Assembly (NCBI GenBank): GCA_037128595.1
Contig: JBAXWB010000011.1
Span: 81,714 to 131,939 of the forward strand
Direction of reading: 5' to 3'
Source of the DNA: a bacterium
Lineage (GTDB): Bacteria; Verrucomicrobiota; Kiritimatiellia; CAIKKV01; CAITUY01
Length of the DNA: 50,226 bases
The number at the start of each line of letters is the position of its first letter. The first letter of the stretch is position 1. Positions 1 through 7,240 of the stretch are shown piece after piece. Made by a program: the position numbers and the translations under genes. The notes under the pieces were generated by a model. The model had not been told where the DNA came from. It was given only the letters and a program-made list of their open reading frames with translations, and did not search any database.

Positions 1-86
1 ACCGGACGGAAACCTGGGTGGCCGTCGCCTTGTTCCGTGTGAGGGATATTCTCAAAGACTGCATGATGAAAGAGGTGGTCTCATGA
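1..86 (+). CDS. RNA polymerase sigma factor (ECF type), C-terminal end only
   Basis: An open frame enters from the left edge and ends at the TGA at 84-86. Its last residues read TWVAVALFRVRDILKDCMMK, which resembles the end of sigma region 4 in ECF factors of the PVC group, where a helix of the type ALYRARRALxxC closes the protein. The stop overlaps the start of the next gene (ATGA, 83-86), so the two are translationally coupled as sigma factor and anti-sigma partner. Only about 27 residues are visible, so the identification leans on this short helix and on the neighbour. Confidence 0.6.
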   Translation, partial: RTETWVAVALFRVRDILKDCMMKEVVS

Positions 87-1888
87 ATGAACAGGAATTC
101 ATCCTGCTGATGGAGGAATACCTTGAAGGGAGCCTCACCCCGCAAGGCCGGGCCGCACTCAAGGCCGAGGTGCTTAAAAACCCCGTTCGCCGGAAACTGT
201 TCGAAAACCAGGCCCGCCAGCATATCCGGCTCCATGCGCAATCCAGCCGCATCGATTTCACGGAAACCCAGCGGATCGCCGTCATGGTCATGGATATTGT
301 GGAAAAGCAGAAAGAGCCCAGCGTATTCATGGAATTGATCCGGCAGAAAACCTTCCGCGAACGCGCCTCCCTGATTCTCCAGGGCCTGAAGGCCGCCCCC
401 GGTACCCTCGCCCATAGAACCGCAAAGGCTGAACTGGTCCGCATCTTCGGCCCCGTCAGCCTTTCGGTGGCCGTGAATGTCGCCGCCCTGCTCCTCCTGC
501 TCTTCTGGGTCCCTTATGTCCTCCCGCCTCCCCCCGATCAGGAGGGTTCTGAGGAAAAGGGCGCGGTCATCATCAACCTCGGGGAGCCAGACCTCAACCA
601 GCCTGACCCCTCTGACAGCACCCCGCCCCCGGAAATCACCACGCCGTCTGGCCGATCATCGGAGCCACCCATGGCCCCAACCGACTTGACGCTTCCGCCT
701 CTTGGCGGGGGTGCCCCGGGACCCGGCGACGACTCTCCCCGCCCCCCTCTGGAACGCCCCGGGGACGGGACCTCCTCAGGGGAACCGCTCTCCGCGCCCC
801 TTTCCCTCCGGCACGTCCCAGGCGGCTTCCTTCCCAGCTCACACGGGAATCGCGAGACGACTCTTCGCGCGGCCATTCTGACTGAGCAGAAGGCGCAGAA
901 GACGGAAGCCGCGGTGGGCAAATCCCTGCAGTGGCTCAAAGCGCACCAGGCGGCGGATGGCAGCTGGCCGGGACAGGAGCCGACCGCCATGACCGGCCTG
1001 GCCCTGCTGGCCTATCTGGCCCACGGTGAGACCCCCTCCTCCCCGGAATTCGGCGACACCGTCACACGCGGGCTGAGAAGCCTGCTGAAACGCCAGGAGA
1101 GCACCGGTGCCTTCTCGAAAAATGTTTATGCCCATGCCATCGCGACCTATGCTCTGGCCGAAGCCTATACGATGACGCGTATCATGGATCTGAAACCCCC
1201 GCTTGAAAAAGCGGCACGGGTCATCATCAATGGCCAGCAAAGTGCCGGTGGATTCGACTACAACTACCTGAAAGGTCAGCGGTTCGACACCTCGGTCACA
1301 GGCTGGCAGATTCAAGCACTCAAGGCGGCCAGAACCGCCATTCCTGATCTGGACGGACTGGAGGAGGCCCTCACCCGCTCCACCCGCTTCCTGCTCTCCG
1401 ACGCCCTCGCCAGGGATGGCAGCGGGTTTGTCTATGAAGGGAAAGACGGGGTGGCCCCTGTGGGCGGGGGCCGGCTCAGCATGACTGGCGTGGGGACCCT
1501 CTGCCTGCAAATGCTGGGCAAGAACACCTCGCCTCCTGTCAAATCCGGCCTCAAAATATTACAAAACGCTGAGCTTGAATGGCCGGCCGCAGGCAAGGCC
1601 AATGTCTATGCCGGCTATTATGTGTCTCAAGCCAAATTCCAAAGCGGCAACCAGGCCGACTGGATGCACTGGAACCTCCACATGCAGCGCGTGCTGCTCT
1701 CGAAACAAAAACAGGACGGGCATTGGGAGCAGGGCGATTACGACAATGGCTCGCATGTCTATACCACCACCCTGTGCGCATTGATGTTGGAAGTCTATTA
1801 CCGCTACCTCCCCTCCTATGCCCAACGCCCGGAACCGGAACCCGTAAAGAAAATCGCTTCGGGCGATGTCTCCATTGATATCAAATAA
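83..1888 (+). CDS. Anti-sigma-like membrane protein with terpenoid-cyclase-type toroid domain
   Basis: 601 aa. Residues 1-100 are acidic and helical (starting MNEQEFILLMEEYLEGSL) like the cytoplasmic anti-sigma region of PVC proteins paired with ECF factors. One membrane segment lies at about 131-150 (VAVNVAALLLLLFWVPYVL). A Pro/Gly/Ser-rich linker follows to about 260, then a domain from about 270 to 590 with repeated helices and the phrases SLQWLKAHQAADGSW, TGLALLAYLAHG and KQDGHWEQGDY. These match prenyltransferase/squalene-oxidase toroid repeats. No DxDD-type catalytic motif of hopene cyclases is evident, so a binding or sensing role outside the membrane is more likely than cyclisation. 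It is coupled to the sigma factor by a 4-base overlap, which suggests signal-dependent release of sigma. Family function is inferred. Confidence 0.8.
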   Translation: MNEQEFILLMEEYLEGSLTPQGRAALKAEVLKNPVRRKLFENQARQHIRLHAQSSRIDFTETQRIAVMVMDIVEKQKEPSVFMELIRQKTFRERASLILQGLKAAPGTLAHRTAKAELVRIFGPVSLSVAVNVAALLLLLFWVPYVLPPPPDQEGSEEKGAVIINLGEPDLNQPDPSDSTPPPEITTPSGRSSEPPMAPTDLTLPPLGGGAPGPGDDSPRPPLERPGDGTSSGEPLSAPLSLRHVPGGFLPSSHGNRETTLRAAILTEQKAQKTEAAVGKSLQWLKAHQAADGSWPGQEPTAMTGLALLAYLAHGETPSSPEFGDTVTRGLRSLLKRQESTGAFSKNVYAHAIATYALAEAYTMTRIMDLKPPLEKAARVIINGQQSAGGFDYNYLKGQRFDTSVTGWQIQALKAARTAIPDLDGLEEALTRSTRFLLSDALARDGSGFVYEGKDGVAPVGGGRLSMTGVGTLCLQMLGKNTSPPVKSGLKILQNAELEWPAAGKANVYAGYYVSQAKFQSGNQADWMHWNLHMQRVLLSKQKQDGHWEQGDYDNGSHVYTTTLCALMLEVYYRYLPSYAQRPEPEPVKKIASGDVSIDIK

Positions 1889-1925
1889 GCAGACGGTTCA
1901 GCCTTTCTTTTCAAGCGAAGGCCGT

Positions 1926-1939
1926 TACAATCGGCCGTC
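1926..1939 (+). promoter_or_regulatory. Possible -10 box of a leaderless transcript before the yejE-like gene
   Basis: TACAAT at 1926-1931 lies 8 bases before the ATG at 1940, and no Shine-Dalgarno sequence intervenes. Transcription would begin almost at the start codon. The same bases form a short hairpin (GGCCG, 7-base loop, CGGCC). A matching -35 box is not clear. Confidence 0.35.
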
Positions 1940-3535
1940 ATGATTGAATGGAATCCAGTGACAGTAAAGCGATGGCGGCGGTTTCAGAAATTACGCCGCG
2001 CCTGGTGGTCGCTCTGGATCCTCCTGTCATTGTACCTGATCAGCCTCGCCGCCGAGGTGCTCTGCAATAACACGCCGCTCGTGGTCCGGTTCGACGGCCA
2101 TTACTATGTCCCCCTGGTCCAATTCCATCCAGAAGACACCTTTTTGCATAACGGCCGCCAAACCCGGCCGGACTACAAGCAGATCCAAGCCCTCCTGCTC
2201 TTCACCGTTCCGCCTGGCAATTTCATGCTCTTCCCTCCTGTCCCCTATGGGCCCTATGAAAATGTCCCGCCCACCTCCATCGCCCTGCCCGAGGCGGTCA
2301 CCCTGACCTTCCGCCCTGAACCGCAGGTGGCCTCCGTTACCGTCTCAACCAATCTCTGCATCACCCGGTCGGCCAATCCGGAGTTTTTTTTCGAACTCGG
2401 TCCGGACGCCCTGAGGGGACACGCCTTTACCAATACCTGGCTGATTTCACCCGCGCTGCAGGCGGCCATTTCCCTACGGCTTCAGAATAAAGAAGCCCCA
2501 TCGATCAGCGTCACAACCGTCCATTCAAGAAATCCCCACCGGGTGGCCGAACTCTCCCTGCCGGAATTCACCCCGCGCGATCTCCCCCCTTCCACCATCC
2601 GACTGACCCTCCGCGAAAAACCGGACGCATCCCCGCTCCCGCGCGGCAGGATGGCATGGAACAGCGATATGCAACTGACCTCCTCCTCATTTTCACCCTG
2701 GGCCACCCTTTCGCCCGAGACCCAGACAGCGCTGACCGCCTTTGCCGCCGGGAGTCTGAGTAATGCCGCGTTACCCCGGATCATCGAAATCAAGGGAACC
2801 CCTTATGCGGTAACGGCCACCAAGTCAGAAGTGCGCTGGCCCTATCCCCCGACCCGGGGCCACTGGCTGGGCATCGACAGTTCCGGCCGCGATGTGCTGG
2901 CCCGCATCCTGTATGGGCTGCGAACCTCGCTGACCTTCGGCTTTCTCCTGGTCATCCTTGCCATGCTGCTGGGCACCGCCCTGGGTGCCATTCAAGGCTA
3001 TTTCGGCAGTCATATGGATATGCTCGGACAACGCTTCACGGAGATCTGGAGCGCCCTGCCCTTTCTCTACGTGATGATTCTGTTGGGAGCGGTCTACGGG
3101 CGAGGATTCCTGTTGCTGTTGATCTGTTACGCCATCTTCAACTGGATCGGGATCTCCTACTACATCCGGGCCGAATTTTTGCGGCTGCGTCATCTGCCGT
3201 TTGTTGAGGCCGCCCGGTCGCTAGGATTGCCGCACCGGGCCATTATCTTCCGGCACATCCTGCCCAACGCACTCACGCCGCTTATCACCTTTTTTCCCTT
3301 TAATCTGGTCGGGGCCATCGGCTCGCTGGCGGCCCTCGATTACCTGGGCTTCGGCCTGCCCCCCCCAACCCCCAGTTGGGGGGAACTCCTGCAACAGGCA
3401 CAGCAATTCCGCTGGGCCTGGTGGCTGATTCTCTATCCGGCGCTGGCGCTGTTCACCGTTATGTTACTGGGCGTCTTTGTGGGTGAAGGCATCCGGAATG
3501 TCTATGATCCCAGACCTAAAACGAAATTTGAATAA
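1940..3535 (+). CDS. yejE: ABC transporter permease, YejE/microcin C type
   Basis: 531 aa inner-membrane permease of a peptide-type ABC importer. An N-terminal membrane helix (about 20-40, WWSLWILLSLYLISLAAEVL) is followed by a phrase typical of YejE, NNTPLVVRFDGHYYVPLVQF. A long extracytoplasmic insertion of about 230 residues comes next. The C-terminal BPD_transp_1 domain starts at LGIDSSGRDVLARILYG (about 310) with five or six helices and the EAARSLG coupling loop. E. coli YejE is about 340 aa, so the periplasmic insertion is unusually large. The stop overlaps the ATG of the next gene by one base. No YejA binding protein or YejB permease lies upstream, where a sigma/anti-sigma pair is found instead. 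Confidence 0.88.
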   Translation: MIEWNPVTVKRWRRFQKLRRAWWSLWILLSLYLISLAAEVLCNNTPLVVRFDGHYYVPLVQFHPEDTFLHNGRQTRPDYKQIQALLLFTVPPGNFMLFPPVPYGPYENVPPTSIALPEAVTLTFRPEPQVASVTVSTNLCITRSANPEFFFELGPDALRGHAFTNTWLISPALQAAISLRLQNKEAPSISVTTVHSRNPHRVAELSLPEFTPRDLPPSTIRLTLREKPDASPLPRGRMAWNSDMQLTSSSFSPWATLSPETQTALTAFAAGSLSNAALPRIIEIKGTPYAVTATKSEVRWPYPPTRGHWLGIDSSGRDVLARILYGLRTSLTFGFLLVILAMLLGTALGAIQGYFGSHMDMLGQRFTEIWSALPFLYVMILLGAVYGRGFLLLLICYAIFNWIGISYYIRAEFLRLRHLPFVEAARSLGLPHRAIIFRHILPNALTPLITFFPFNLVGAIGSLAALDYLGFGLPPPTPSWGELLQQAQQFRWAWWLILYPALALFTVMLLGVFVGEGIRNVYDPRPKTKFE

Positions 3536-4527
3536 TGAACCCCCTGCTGGACATACAAAATCTGAGCGTGTCATTCGACACGGATGAAGGCCCGCTGACG
3601 GCGGCGGAAAATGTCTCGTTTTCCATCGGCCAGGGCGAAGTCGTCGGCCTGGTCGGCGAATCCGGCTGCGGGAAATCCGTAACCGCCCTGAGCCTGCTCC
3701 GCTTGATTCCCATGCCGCCGGGCCGGATCCTGTCGGGCCGGGCCGTCTTCGAGGGGCACGATCTGCTCTCCCTGCCGGCCGCCACATTGCGCTCCATCCG
3801 GGGCCGCCGGATCAGTGTGATCTTCCAGGAACCCCAGGCGGCGCTTTCCCCGCTCCACACGGTCGGCGCCCAGCTGATTGAAACCCTGCAACTCCATCTG
3901 GATATTGATCATCAGACCGCAAAATCCCGCTCGTTGGACTGGCTGAAGAAAGTCGGCATTCCCGATCCCGGGGAGCGGATGCGGGCCTATCCCCACCAGC
4001 TGTCCGGCGGCATGCTCCAGCGCGTCATGATCGCCATGGCTTTGATGCTGGAGCCGGCATTGATTATTGCCGACGAACCGACGACCGCGCTGGATGTCAC
4101 CATCCAGGCCCAGATTCTCGACCTGCTGCTGGAAATGAAAAGCAGGGACACCTCCCTGTTGATCATCACCCATGATCTAGGCGTGGTCTGGGAAATGTGT
4201 GACCGGATCCTGGTCATGTATGCCGCCCGGATCGTTGAAGAAGGACCGCGTCAGGAGCTTTTCAGGCATCCCGCCCATCCCTACACCCGGGCCCTCCTTG
4301 AATCGGTCATCAGCCTGACCAGCCGCTCCGAAAGGTTGTCATCCATTGAGGGACAAGTCCCCTCCCCGCTCGCCTATCCCGCCGGCTGCCGCTTTGCCGA
4401 CCGCTGCAAATTGGCCTTTCCCCGCTGCCGCCAGGAACTCCCCCCTCTCTTTGACGTTGCCCCCGGCCACCAGTCCGCCTGTTTCCTGTCTGAAATTTCA
4501 GATTTCAAATCTCATATTTCAAAATAA
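3535..4527 (+). CDS. Peptide ABC transporter ATP-binding protein (DppD/OppD-like)
   Basis: 330 aa cytoplasmic ATPase. Walker A is GESGCGKS near residue 41, the signature is [15 protein letters not shown], and Walker B is [20 protein letters not shown]. The C-terminal oligopeptide-transporter extension with clustered cysteines ([15 protein letters not shown]) is present, as in DppD/OppD, where it can hold an iron-sulfur cluster. The start ATG overlaps the yejE stop, so translation is coupled. Together with the next gene it replaces the fused double ATPase YejF of enterobacteria. Confidence 0.9.
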   Translation: MNPLLDIQNLSVSFDTDEGPLTAAENVSFSIGQGEVVGLVGESGCGKSVTALSLLRLIPMPPGRILSGRAVFEGHDLLSLPAATLRSIRGRRISVIFQEPQAALSPLHTVGAQLIETLQLHLDIDHQTAKSRSLDWLKKVGIPDPGERMRAYPHQLSGGMLQRVMIAMALMLEPALIIADEPTTALDVTIQAQILDLLLEMKSRDTSLLIITHDLGVVWEMCDRILVMYAARIVEEGPRQELFRHPAHPYTRALLESVISLTSRSERLSSIEGQVPSPLAYPAGCRFADRCKLAFPRCRQELPPLFDVAPGHQSACFLSEISDFKSHISK

Positions 4528-4530
4528 CCC

Positions 4531-5508
4531 ATGCCCCTCCTCCACATTCAAGATCTCAAGACCTGGTTCCCCATCAAGCGCGGGGTCTTCGCCCGCACGG
4601 TGGGCCACATCCATGCCGTGGATGGCGTGTCACTCACAATTGAGCCGGGCGAAACCGTCGGGCTGGTGGGCGAATCCGGTTGCGGCAAAACCACCCTGGG
4701 CCGCACGGTAATGGGGTTGGAGCCAAGAAAGTCAGGCACCATCCATCTGGACGGCACCCCGCTCTGGCCCGCCCGGCACAAGGACAGCATGCCCCTGCGC
4801 CGCCGGATTCAAATGGTATTTCAGGATCCCTACTCGTCTCTCAATCCCCGCATGACCATCCAGGAAATTGTGACGGAAGGCATGCTCCATCAGAAGCTGA
4901 TCCGTCCGCGCGACCGGGAAGCGACCGCCCGCCGCCTGCTCCTTGAGGTGGGGATGGAGGCCAGCGGGCTCCATCGATACCCCCATGAGTTTTCAGGGGG
5001 ACAGCGGCAGCGCATCAGTATTGCCCGCGCCATTGCCGTGCGGCCTGAGCTTGTCATCTGTGATGAAGCCGTCAGCGCCCTGGATGTTTCTGTCCGCGCC
5101 CAGGTGTTGAATCTGCTGAAAGACCTGCGTGCCTCACATAATCTAGCCTACCTGTTCATTTCCCATGACCTCGGGGTGATCCGGCATATTGCCGACCGGG
5201 TGGTGGTCATGTATCTGGGGGTGGTGGTGGAGACGGGACCGGCTTCCGAAGTTCTGGATCATCCGGCGCATCCCTACTCCCGCGCGCTCATTTCCGCCGT
5301 ACCGGTTCCGCTGGGAGAGAAGAAACGCAGGACGGTTCTCCGGGGTGATATCCCCTCATCCGCCAACCCTCCCTCCGGCTGTCGCTTCCATACCCGCTGT
5401 CCCCATGCCATTGAGGCCTGCAAGGTTCAGCCTCCCCTGCTTGAGCCCCTTTCTCCGGGCTCACCCCGAATGGTGGCCTGCATCCGGAAACACGAAATTA
5501 GCGAATGA
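4531..5508 (+). CDS. Peptide ABC transporter ATP-binding protein (DppF/OppF-like)
   Basis: 325 aa. Walker A GESGCGKTT, Q-loop region QMVFQDPYSSLNPRMT, signature FSGGQRQRISIARAI, Walker B LVICDEAVSALDVSVRAQ, and the H-loop ISHDLGVI are all intact. The C-terminal Cys motif HTRCPHAIEAC matches DppF. Only 3 bases separate it from the previous gene. The pair would form the ATPase heterodimer that drives the upstream permease. Its 3-prime end overlaps the convergent pirin gene by 11 bases. Confidence 0.9.
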   Translation: MPLLHIQDLKTWFPIKRGVFARTVGHIHAVDGVSLTIEPGETVGLVGESGCGKTTLGRTVMGLEPRKSGTIHLDGTPLWPARHKDSMPLRRRIQMVFQDPYSSLNPRMTIQEIVTEGMLHQKLIRPRDREATARRLLLEVGMEASGLHRYPHEFSGGQRQRISIARAIAVRPELVICDEAVSALDVSVRAQVLNLLKDLRASHNLAYLFISHDLGVIRHIADRVVVMYLGVVVETGPASEVLDHPAHPYSRALISAVPVPLGEKKRRTVLRGDIPSSANPPSGCRFHTRCPHAIEACKVQPPLLEPLSPGSPRMVACIRKHEISE

Positions 5509-6337
5509 AGGTGCCGGCATCCAATTCGGCAAAAGCCTGATCCAGTTCCTCCTGGGTGTTCATCACGATGGGCCCGCCCCAGGCAATGGGTTCCTGCAAC
5601 GGGTGACCGGCAAATAGCAAGAAGCGCATCCCGTCGGAACCGGCCTGGACGGCGAACTGGTCCCCTTCGCCAAATAAAACGGCCCGATGGCTTTCCACCC
5701 GCACCACGGGGTCCCCGAACAATCCTGCGCCTTGCACAATGTAAATGAAGAGCGTGGATTGACTGTCAACCGGCAAAGACCAGGCCGCCTCCGGTTTCAA
5801 GGAAACATCCATAACCAGGGCCTGAACATAGTCGCCCTGAGTCGCGCCCTTGACCTTGCCATAGGCTCCTGAAATCACCCCCACGGTACCCGCCTTCTCC
5901 TGAAGCCGGGGAATCATCTCCGCCTTGATATCGCGGTATTGCGGGTGGACCCACTTGTCCTTGCGCGGCAGGTTGATCCAGAGTTGAAGCCCGAGCATGT
6001 GGGGGGACGCGTGGGGCATTTCCTGGTGAATAATGCCGCTGCCGGCCGTCATCCACTGGCAGCCGCCATCCAGGATGTGTCCCTGGTTACCCAGGCTGTC
6101 CCCATGCTCAATATCGCCGGCCATCAGATAGGTTACCGTTTCAATCCCGCGATGAGGATGCCAGGGGAATCCTTTAATATAATCGGCGGGATTTCTCGAA
6201 TCAAAGGCATCCAGCATCAAGAAGGGATCGAATGCCTTGGTCTGTGCGGGGCCCAACACCCGCACCAGATGGACCCCTGCACCGTCCACCTGGTTGGAGC
6301 CGGTTACCGTTTGCGAAATTTTCCTGACTGTATTCAT
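5498..6337 (-). CDS. Pirin family protein (cupin dioxygenase)
   Basis: 279 aa from the ATG at 6337, chosen because AAGGA lies 8 bases upstream and the protein then starts MNTVRKISQTVTG like other pirins. The two-cupin fold carries all four metal ligands known from pirins: His60 and His62 (FPWHPHRGIETV), His104 and Glu106 (GIIHQEMPH). Bacterial pirins bind iron, and some oxidise quercetin in vitro, but the physiological substrate is usually unknown. A DUF985 cupin lies just upstream on the same strand, 37 bases away, so the two may be cotranscribed. Confidence 0.92.
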   Translation of the reverse strand: MNTVRKISQTVTGSNQVDGAGVHLVRVLGPAQTKAFDPFLMLDAFDSRNPADYIKGFPWHPHRGIETVTYLMAGDIEHGDSLGNQGHILDGGCQWMTAGSGIIHQEMPHASPHMLGLQLWINLPRKDKWVHPQYRDIKAEMIPRLQEKAGTVGVISGAYGKVKGATQGDYVQALVMDVSLKPEAAWSLPVDSQSTLFIYIVQGAGLFGDPVVRVESHRAVLFGEGDQFAVQAGSDGMRFLLFAGHPLQEPIAWGGPIVMNTQEELDQAFAELDAGTFIR

Positions 6338-6376
6338 CGCAAAATCCTTTCTTGTGAGACCCATATGGGAACATTA

Positions 6377-6874
6377 TTAAGTCAAACGCTGAATCAAGGC
6401 GGCTTTCCCAGGGCAGCGGCGCACCAGAATGTCGCGATCAGCCAGTTCAAAATCCGCAAAGTCAAATCCGGGGGCCACCGTACAGCCCATCAGGGTGTAC
6501 TCACGGGGATTATCCACGGTAGCCGCAAACCAATGATGGCGCTTAATGACGAGTTGTGGCTGTTGCCGGCGGTGCCCCTCGACACCAAGAGATACCGACT
6601 GGTAGATCCCCTTGGGATCAATAATATGCAAGGTCAACGGACTGCCGGCATGAAAATGCCAGATTTCATCAGAGGCAAGCCGGTGGAATCTGGAGACATC
6701 CCCGCCACGCAACAAAAAATAGATGGAGGTTGAAACCGCCCGTGAACCGGTGTAGCGCCCTGGCAATGCCTTGCGTGAAATGGCCTCGGGACACCGATAG
6801 ACCTCGCGATAGAAGCCCCCCTCGGGATGGGGGGCCAATTGCAGGCTTCTAATCCAATAAGCGGCTGTTTTCAT
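6377..6874 (-). CDS. DUF985 cupin-superfamily protein
   Basis: 165 aa from the ATG at 6874 (MKTAAYWIRSLQLAPHPEGG); a longer frame from a TTG at 6901 is less likely. The sequence follows the DUF985 pattern: LxPHPEGGFYREVYR near the N terminus, STSIYFLLRGGDVSRFHRL, DEIWHFHAGSPL, and the C-terminal LMGCTVAPGFDFADFELAD. Members are small single-domain cupins whose sugar or metal ligand is mostly undefined. It precedes the pirin gene in the same direction. Confidence 0.88.
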   Translation of the reverse strand: MKTAAYWIRSLQLAPHPEGGFYREVYRCPEAISRKALPGRYTGSRAVSTSIYFLLRGGDVSRFHRLASDEIWHFHAGSPLTLHIIDPKGIYQSVSLGVEGHRRQQPQLVIKRHHWFAATVDNPREYTLMGCTVAPGFDFADFELADRDILVRRCPGKAALIQRLT

Positions 6875-6959
6875 TACTTTGGCCCCATCGATTCCATTCA
6901 ATAATACCCATTCCTGGTTTTCATGATTGCGCTGAATGCTCCGCCTGTCGAGTCTTGAG

Positions 6960-7020
6960 TTGATATTGAAGCCCTCCTGCCATATCGTCCTGACATCTCA
7001 TAACCGCTTTTATGGCAGGA
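6960..7020 (+). promoter_or_regulatory. Promoter and hairpin leader of the 51-aa ORF
   Basis: TTGATA (6960-6965), a 17-base spacer and TATCGT (6983-6988) make a sigma-70-type promoter candidate. Perfect 10-base inverted arms TCCTGCCATA (6975-6984) and TATGGCAGGA (7011-7020) follow, with a 26-base loop. The right arm contains AGGA, the start of the Shine-Dalgarno stretch of the next ORF. A start near 6995 would leave the left arm outside the RNA, so pairing in RNA would need an upstream start. Confidence 0.35.
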
Positions 7021-7033
7021 AAGAAAGAATCCC

Positions 7034-7189
7034 ATGACGAATCAATCTAAAGAATCAGCCTCGAAACAGATGCGCAATATAAAAACACCCCCGAAAAGAT
7101 GGTTTAAGATTTTGGACCAGAAGCATCGGGCCAGAGCGACGAAACCGGTGATTCAGGAACCAAAAAAAGACGGAGCGGTCAAGGAGTAA
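7034..7189 (+). CDS. Small basic protein, 51 aa, unknown function
   Basis: An ATG at 7034 follows AGGAAAG and opens a 51-codon frame ending TAA at 7187-7189. The product is Lys/Arg-rich (MTNQSKESASKQMRNIKTPP at the start, ending DGAVKE) with a central aromatic stretch PKRWFKILDQ. No membrane segment or known domain is visible. It fills the otherwise empty gap between two minus-strand genes and has its own promoter candidate. It resembles no family I recognise; coding status is supported only by the ribosome binding site and amino-acid composition. Confidence 0.45.
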   Translation: MTNQSKESASKQMRNIKTPPKRWFKILDQKHRARATKPVIQEPKKDGAVKE

Positions 7190-7240
7190 TCTGGCAGGGT
7201 GACGCCATTGAAAATTGAGGCCCTCGTTCTGTGAGCACGG

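Noticed and set aside
839-1510. 223-aa minus-strand frame opposite the toroid gene
   Set aside because: Antisense register of a GC-rich gene; the plus strand carries clear domains and the minus frame has no recognisable motif.
5939-6733. 264-aa plus-strand frame across pirin and DUF985
   Set aside because: Spans two well-supported minus-strand genes and the gap between them, with no ribosome site or family match.
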